In this document: in pieces, positions 59,362 through 64,000 of the stretch | Layout of the letters: every line of letters begins with the position of its first letter | Numbering within the stretch: the first letter of the stretch is position 1 | From: G963677085 sp963677085 | Lineage (GTDB): Bacteria > Planctomycetota > Planctomycetia > Pirellulales > Thermoguttaceae | Assembly: GCA_963677085.2 (NCBI GenBank) | Contig: CAXXFH010000006.1 | Coordinates: 248,001-312,000, forward strand | Reading direction: 5' to 3' | Length of the DNA: 64,000 nt | The notes under the pieces: model-generated | What the model saw: only the letters and a program-made list of their open reading frames with translations | What the model was told of the DNA's origin: nothing | Database searches by the model: none | Translations under genes and position numbers: made by a program

Positions 59362-61111
59362 CCTACCGTTGGGAGTCTTGCTCTTTCTGGCCACCTACCT
59401 GCTGCATTCCACTTTGCTGTTGGGCGGAACATGGCTGGCGATCCGTTGGCTCAAACCGTCGAGCCACGCGCTGTGCGAACGTCTCTGGAAGCTGGCGGCC
59501 GTGGGCGGACTGTTGACAGCGGCCGTGCAACTGGGATTCATGCAGTTCGGATTTCAGCCGGGCAACCCGCTCTGGTACATACCGCGCGGCGTGGTTGCCG
59601 TCGACAACGCACCGACCGATGATTCAGTGACCGATCAGCCATGGACGACGTTACTGCCTGCGGTAAGGGCGCTCGCCGACCGTAACGAGCCGACCGCACA
59701 CCACATGGACGCGTCGGACTTCGCGCCATCGCAAACAGCGGCATACGACACACAACGAGCGGCTGCCGATAACGTTCGACCAGAGTCTTTTGCATCGGAG
59801 CCGGAGGCGTTTCGGCCCGACAACGGTTGCCCGACAGCAGGGGCTCTGCCGGCTGCGTCCGACAGCGGTCTCGTAGTTCTGGGAAGCACGAACTCGGCTG
59901 GCGATGGCGAGCCGATGCGCGGCGCGTTCACTCATTCCATTTCGATCGCACCGGTGAAGATCTCTTGGCCCGTGGTGTTCTTGTCGGGCGTTGGTTTGCT
60001 AGTCTTCGTGGGGCTGGTGCGGTTGGCGGTGGCTTCCCGCGTGCTTCAGAGGCGGTTGCGGTGTTGCCGTCCTTATCGGGGGAGCGCCCGCCGCGAGTTG
60101 GACGACTTGTGCCGGCGGGCGGGCGTGGGGCGTCGTGTGGAGTTGCTTTGTTCGGCCGAACAGTCTGAGCCGTCGGCCTATGGGGTGTGGCGATGGCGGA
60201 TTGTGTTGCCCGAGCGACTCGACCGCCAATTGTCGCGAGACGATCTTCGTGCCCTGTTGGCCCACGAACTGGCCCATTTGGTCCGACGCGATACGGCGTG
60301 GCTTTGGTTGGGGCGGTTGTTGTGCGGTTGCCTCCCGTTTCAGCCGTTGAATTTCCTTGCCCTGCGTCGTTGGGCCCGATCGGCCGAGTTTCGGTGCGAC
60401 GATTGGGCGGTGGCCCAAGGGATCGAGCGATTTACGTTGGCCCGATGTTTGACCAACATTGCCCAATGGTGCAGCAAATGTCCCGGCGTGGCGGTTGCTC
60501 TGGCAGCCGGTGGATCGTCGGGTCACCTGACCGACCGCGTTGAGAGGCTGGTGGAGCCGCCAGCCGGGGAAGATCCTTGGAGCGCACCGCGGCGCCGTCA
60601 CGGTTTTGCCATGATGGCTGGTCTGTTGATCGCGGGCGTTGCCTGCTTTGGCCCCACGGTACGGCCCGAGTTGGGCGTAGGGCAGTCGGAGGCAGGCACG
60701 TCGCTCGGTGCGGAAGGTGACCGCCCGACTGCCCAAGTGACGGTCGTCGAACGGTCAACGGCGACGGGTATTGAATCGGCCAAGTCGGCCGCGATTTCTG
60801 AGGACATTGAGCTTTCGGTGGCCCTTCGGCCGACTGGGCGCTCCGACGATGCCTCGCTACCGCAGGCCGACGACGTGGCGATCCTCGAACAAGAAATCCT
60901 TCGACAAAGTGAAATCCTTCGGCAGCGAACCGAACGGTTGGAGGCCGAATTGAACCAAGTGCTTGTCCGAGCGACGCGCAACGATGTTTCTGAGGACGTG
61001 CGACGTCGGGCGAATCAAGTGGCGAGTCGACTCGAGCTGCTTCGCGAGCAGCGCATTCGCGTGGAAAACCTTATCCGTTGTTTTCACGAAGAGAGGAGCG
61101 AAAGGCAATGA
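59351..61111 (+). CDS. M56-family membrane metallopeptidase (BlaR1-like)
   Basis: A 586-residue protein with N-terminal spans (VLLFLATYLLHSTLLLGGTW, LAAVGGLLTAAVQLGFMQF). A polar extracytoplasmic or linker region of about 120 residues comes next, then a third span (WPVVFLSGVGLLVFVGLVRL), the M56 domain with HELAH at about residues 305-309 and the conserved EPSAYGVWRWRIVLPERL, and a fourth span (GFAMMAGLLIAGVACF). The C-terminal 150 residues lack a penicillin-binding sensor and end in a coiled coil (IELSVALR..., QSEILRQRTERLEAELNQVL). It probably cleaves the upstream BlaI-type repressor; the signal is unknown. Its stop overlaps the next start (ATGA). Confidence 0.93.
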   Translation: MVHDLPLGVLLFLATYLLHSTLLLGGTWLAIRWLKPSSHALCERLWKLAAVGGLLTAAVQLGFMQFGFQPGNPLWYIPRGVVAVDNAPTDDSVTDQPWTTLLPAVRALADRNEPTAHHMDASDFAPSQTAAYDTQRAAADNVRPESFASEPEAFRPDNGCPTAGALPAASDSGLVVLGSTNSAGDGEPMRGAFTHSISIAPVKISWPVVFLSGVGLLVFVGLVRLAVASRVLQRRLRCCRPYRGSARRELDDLCRRAGVGRRVELLCSAEQSEPSAYGVWRWRIVLPERLDRQLSRDDLRALLAHELAHLVRRDTAWLWLGRLLCGCLPFQPLNFLALRRWARSAEFRCDDWAVAQGIERFTLARCLTNIAQWCSKCPGVAVALAAGGSSGHLTDRVERLVEPPAGEDPWSAPRRRHGFAMMAGLLIAGVACFGPTVRPELGVGQSEAGTSLGAEGDRPTAQVTVVERSTATGIESAKSAAISEDIELSVALRPTGRSDDASLPQADDVAILEQEILRQSEILRQRTERLEAELNQVLVRATRNDVSEDVRRRANQVASRLELLREQRIRVENLIRCFHEERSERQ

Positions 61112-62364
61112 GGCATACGATTCTATTGCTGGTTCTTGGGCTGGGTATCGCCGCGACAATACTCGTTGGCCGAATGTGGGCCGACGATCGAGAGCACATG
61201 CTTAAGGAAGCTCAGGCGATGAAGGCCCAGGCCGAACAACTAGAGAAGCAGGGCCATAATGATGCGGCCGACCTGCTTCGCAAAAAAGCTCAACGGTTGA
61301 CTGCCGTAGACGAAAAAATCAAACGCGGCGAGCGAAAAGGTGAGCGGCGCGACGCCGCAGGCCAACCGGAAGACGCCGCACCCGATATGGGGCGAGTCGA
61401 ACAATTGCATCATCAATTGCGAGAAATGCGAGAAAAGGCCGAGCGCCTTGAGGGCGAAGCCCAAGAGGAGGCGCGCCGGCGGATGGACCAGATCGAAGGG
61501 TTGCTTCGCAAGACGTTGTCGCGGGTTCACATCGACGAGTCGAACCGTCGTTTGCAGGAACTGACCCAGAAGATGCAGGAACTACGAAAGCAGGCCGCCG
61601 AAGCCCAGGGCGACGCAAAACAACGCGTTCTGGAACAAGTGGCACGCCTCGAAGAAGAAATCCGCGCGGTTGCTCACCGGCGACACATTGAAGAAATGAA
61701 CCGTCAGTTGCAGAAGTTGGCCGAAGAGGCCGATCGCGCGCAAGGCGAAGCGAAAGAGCAAATCCGCCAACGGCTTGAACTTGCGGAACAAGAACGTCAT
61801 AGGGCGGTGCGCTGGTTCAAAATCGAAGAGCGCAATAGCCGTTTGCAGGAGTTAATGGAACAGGCGGAGCGCGTGACAGGAGAAGCACGCGACCGAATCC
61901 TACAGGAAGTCGAGCGACTGAAAGAAAACATCCGCGAACGCACGGAGGAATTGCGCCACGGCGAAGAGGTGTGGCGGTCGTCCGAGTTGGCCGACTTGCG
62001 GGAACGAATTGCCAAGGCGCACCAAGCGGCCGAGACATTGCGTCGGGAGGGACTGAATGAAATGGCCGAGGAGATGTCGCGTCGCGCAAGGCATATGGAG
62101 GAGGAACTCCGCGAGGCCATGCGGCGATTTCACGAACGGGTCCACCGCGAGCGTCCCGGCGAACGTGCCGGCCGTCCCGAACCCATCCTCCACGAAATCC
62201 TTGGCGAACTTCATAAGCTCAACGGCCAAGTTGAGCAACTCCGCGACGAGGTCGGTGAATTGCATGAACTGCTCGGCGAGCGTTTCGGAGACGATGGCGA
62301 GGCGTCGGGCAGCAAGGACATGAGCGAAGGCGACGAGCGAGGCGGTAGCAACGACAGCGAGTAG
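61108..62364 (+). CDS. Membrane-anchored coiled-coil repeat protein
   Basis: A 418-residue protein whose ATG overlaps the M56 stop by 4 bp. One N-terminal span (HTILLLVLGLGIAATILVG) is followed by an almost entirely alpha-helical, charged region. Four imperfect repeats of about 48 residues can be read, each with a core like NRRLQELTQKMQELRKQA and GEAK/GDAK, for example starting at HIDESNRRLQ, HIEEMNRQLQ and KIEERNSRLQ. The C-terminus is Ser/Gly/Asp-rich (GSKDMSEGDERGGSNDSE). Probably an elongated periplasmic or cytoplasmic-face coiled coil; the orientation is not clear. As the last gene of the BlaI-M56 operon it is likely the induced effector or part of the sensor. Confidence 0.8.
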   Translation: MRHTILLLVLGLGIAATILVGRMWADDREHMLKEAQAMKAQAEQLEKQGHNDAADLLRKKAQRLTAVDEKIKRGERKGERRDAAGQPEDAAPDMGRVEQLHHQLREMREKAERLEGEAQEEARRRMDQIEGLLRKTLSRVHIDESNRRLQELTQKMQELRKQAAEAQGDAKQRVLEQVARLEEEIRAVAHRRHIEEMNRQLQKLAEEADRAQGEAKEQIRQRLELAEQERHRAVRWFKIEERNSRLQELMEQAERVTGEARDRILQEVERLKENIRERTEELRHGEEVWRSSELADLRERIAKAHQAAETLRREGLNEMAEEMSRRARHMEEELREAMRRFHERVHRERPGERAGRPEPILHEILGELHKLNGQVEQLRDEVGELHELLGERFGDDGEASGSKDMSEGDERGGSNDSE

Positions 62365-62908
62365 CAACTGGCGCAGCGAGCGTCGTTGGCCCTTGGTGAA
62401 ACGACATCGTCAAAAGGACATTTTGCGGGAAGAATTGTAGCCGCCCGAGCAACGCTGGGAATCCCCCGGCCCTCGGGTGGTTTTCTGTTGGTGGCTCTGA
62501 CGCCCTGGTATTTCCCCCCCCACGGTTATTCATCACCGGCATCTAGTGCTTTGTCAACTCTTAAGCCCGGGTTGTGGGTGCCATGTCCACGCTTGCGTGG
62601 ACATGCTGAAATCCCGAGGAACATACCCATGTGAGCGTGGGCATGGCACCCAAGACGCCGCAAAATCGTGAAATGCGATCTAGCCAATTTGGCTGGCAGT
62701 CTCGCCGCCCTATGGTATACTTAGGGAGGGCTTCGCCACGGGCGGAACCGGGCCGCCAACGGGTGCCCGGGAGTTTGGTAATTGGGCGTTTGGGTAAGCT
62801 GATGTCTTCCTCTTGAAAGCGATTCTTTTCACTGCACACGTCTTCGCTGCAGACATCCATAGATTCGGCTCGATTGCATCCGCCGTTTGAACTCCTTTGA
62901 CTGCCGCC
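62365..62908. other. Intergenic region with a GGGTGC-type hairpin pair and a possible promoter
   Basis: No gene is seen. Unit 62576-62605 reads GGGTGC then stem CATGTCCAC/GTGGACATG around GCTTGC. A diverged inverted partner lies at 62626-62651. CTGGCA (62693-62698), 17 bp and TATACT (62716-62721) could be the promoter of the thioesterase gene. Confidence 0.4.
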
Positions 62909-63316
62909 ATGCCTATTGATGCCATATTGCCCGCCCGGGTTCTGGGGATTGTGCCTTGCGAGGAAAATCCTCGGGCGTTGCGGATGCCCTTGGAAATGAA
63001 CACCAACGACAAGGGTTCGATGTTTGCCGGGTCGATCTACTCGCTGGCCGTGCTGGCCGGCTATCACGTGGCCGAAAAACAGGCTGCCGATCAGCAGTTG
63101 GTGGGCGATCTGTTTGCGGGCTCTACCCGCATCACCTTTCGCCGGCCGGTGACAACCGACGCCGTCGCTTTGGGACATCTACGTGGCGAGTTCGCGAAAT
63201 CGGCTAGCGACAAGTGGCGTATCGAAGTGGCCGTCGTCGTGAAGGATGCCGCCGGAACGAATTGCGCCCGATTCGAAGGCGTGTACGTGCTGTCGCCTCG
63301 CCCGAGCGACGTCTGA
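62909..63316 (+). CDS. YiiD-type thioesterase-domain protein
   Basis: A 135-residue hot-dog-fold protein starting at ATG 62909. It matches the C-terminal thioesterase-like domain of YiiD: PLEMNTNDKGSMFAGSIYSL (helix with N and G residues at the active region), DLFAGSTRITFRRPVTTDAV and EVAVVVKDAAGTNCARFEG. Probably an acyl-CoA or acyl-carrier thioesterase; no acetyltransferase half is fused as in YiiD. The substrate is unknown. It stands alone upstream of a Mth938-like gene 150 bases away. Confidence 0.8.
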   Translation: MPIDAILPARVLGIVPCEENPRALRMPLEMNTNDKGSMFAGSIYSLAVLAGYHVAEKQAADQQLVGDLFAGSTRITFRRPVTTDAVALGHLRGEFAKSASDKWRIEVAVVVKDAAGTNCARFEGVYVLSPRPSDV

Positions 63317-63468
63317 ATGGTCTGCGCCTTCCTTGGCCGGTAAAATTCTTGTTGGCGAGTCGTTTCGCCGAAACAGCGCGTGGTCGAAGTGTTGTTAGCA
63401 CCGCGGTACATCCCACGCACCCCGCGCATCCACCGACCATATGCCCACGGGAAAAAAAGGGGATTGCC

Positions 63469-63852
63469 ATGGGTACCAAAACACACGCAACGGTTACAAT
63501 CGATCGCACGTCGTTTGGCGACATCACCATCGACGGCCAGACCTACGATCACGACGTACTCATCCGGCTCGACGGCAGCATCGAAAAACGCAAGAAGAAG
63601 CTCAGTAAGAAGCAATACGGCACCTCACACGTCGTGTCGTTGGGCGAAGCCGAGCATGTTTATGAAGACGGCGCAAGGCTGCTGGTGGTCGGCTCCGGCC
63701 AGACCGGCTGTGTCGAACTCTCTGCCGAAGCGGCCGAGTTCTTCGCCGACCGCGGGGTGAAGGTGATCGTCGAACCCACGCCCAAAGCCATCAAAACCTG
63801 GAACCATACCGAGAAGCCGAACGCGATCGGGTTGTTTCACGTGACGTGCTGA
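63469..63852 (+). CDS. Mth938-like domain protein
   Basis: A 127-residue protein starting at ATG 63469 with AAAGGGG upstream. The sequence TSFGDITIDGQTYDHDVLIR at the N-terminus, HVVSLGEAEHVYEDGARLLV in the middle and GQTGCVELSAEAAEFFADRG with a C-terminal VIVEPTPKAIKTWN are typical of the Mth938/NDUFAF3-like fold. The biochemical role of bacterial members is not settled. The 150 bases after its stop hold only a short GACAAC/GTTGTC hairpin. Confidence 0.85.
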   Translation: MGTKTHATVTIDRTSFGDITIDGQTYDHDVLIRLDGSIEKRKKKLSKKQYGTSHVVSLGEAEHVYEDGARLLVVGSGQTGCVELSAEAAEFFADRGVKVIVEPTPKAIKTWNHTEKPNAIGLFHVTC

Positions 63853-64000
63853 GACAACTGGTTGTCCCAGTTTGGCCTCCACTGAGCCAAAAATCGGGGG
63901 TGGCTGGCCCGAAAAACGGGGGAAAACGTCCCTGCGGCATTAACGGGTGGTTACGTTTTGGTCATTACGTCCGGCGGCACTTGCATATCCGAAGTTCATC

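Overview
The window looks like a GC-rich planctomycete chromosome, probably an anaerobic, polysaccharide-degrading member of the Pirellulales or a relative. This is inferred from gene content: Tat-exported Gfo/Idh/MocA-type and aldo/keto-reductase-like proteins, large secreted beta-helix proteins with a CBM9-like tail, LVIVD-repeat and GH99-like secreted proteins, several small planctomycete-style membrane proteins, and a complete [FeFe]-hydrogenase maturation set. No rRNA, tRNA or CRISPR array was seen.

Layout. 1-12 kb: a 5'-truncated oxidoreductase, a secreted beta-helix protein, small hypotheticals, a Ski2/HelY-like helicase, a cold-shock protein, a Tat-exported aldo/keto-reductase-like protein and an M19-like dipeptidase. 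12-25 kb is an accessory region. It holds a truncated phage-type P-loop gene, an outer-membrane porin-like protein, and two halves of beta-helix (tail-spike-like) genes separated by an IS21 element. The istB of that IS21 is itself split by a large-serine-recombinase element. Two paralogous membrane-protein genes follow, split by an IS1182-type element with a clear 4-bp target duplication, and then palindromic repeats. 25-32 kb: uvrA, an LVIVD-repeat protein and a GH99-like protein.

32-41 kb (minus strand): hydE, hydG, a small membrane protein, aspA and hydF, then a secreted sugar-active-like protein, then a decayed second copy of the hydF 3' end. 41-54 kb: TrmH-type methyltransferase, LptF/G permease, an MNT-HEPN fusion bracketed by inverted hairpin repeats, a glycosyltransferase-like protein, rpmA-obg, a second beta-helix/CBM9 protein and a clan GH-A glycosidase. 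54-56 kb: the [FeFe] hydrogenase plus a small co-transcribed gene behind a 14-bp perfect dyad. 56-59 kb: an IS5-type and an IS630-type element. 59-62.4 kb: a BlaI repressor, M56 metallopeptidase and coiled-coil protein operon with a visible promoter and operators. 62.9-63.9 kb: a YiiD-type thioesterase and a Mth938-like protein.

Working together. HydE, HydG and HydF, with AspA, should build the H-cluster of the hydrogenase encoded about 14-19 kb away. That hydrogenase is unusual: its N-terminal [2Fe-2S] and His-ligated [4Fe-4S] domains are present as sequence but have lost nearly all ligands. The BlaI-M56 operon looks like a protease-triggered envelope response whose output is a membrane-anchored coiled-coil protein. 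Intergenic DNA carries families of hairpin repeats with a conserved head and loop but covarying stems, often in inverted pairs.
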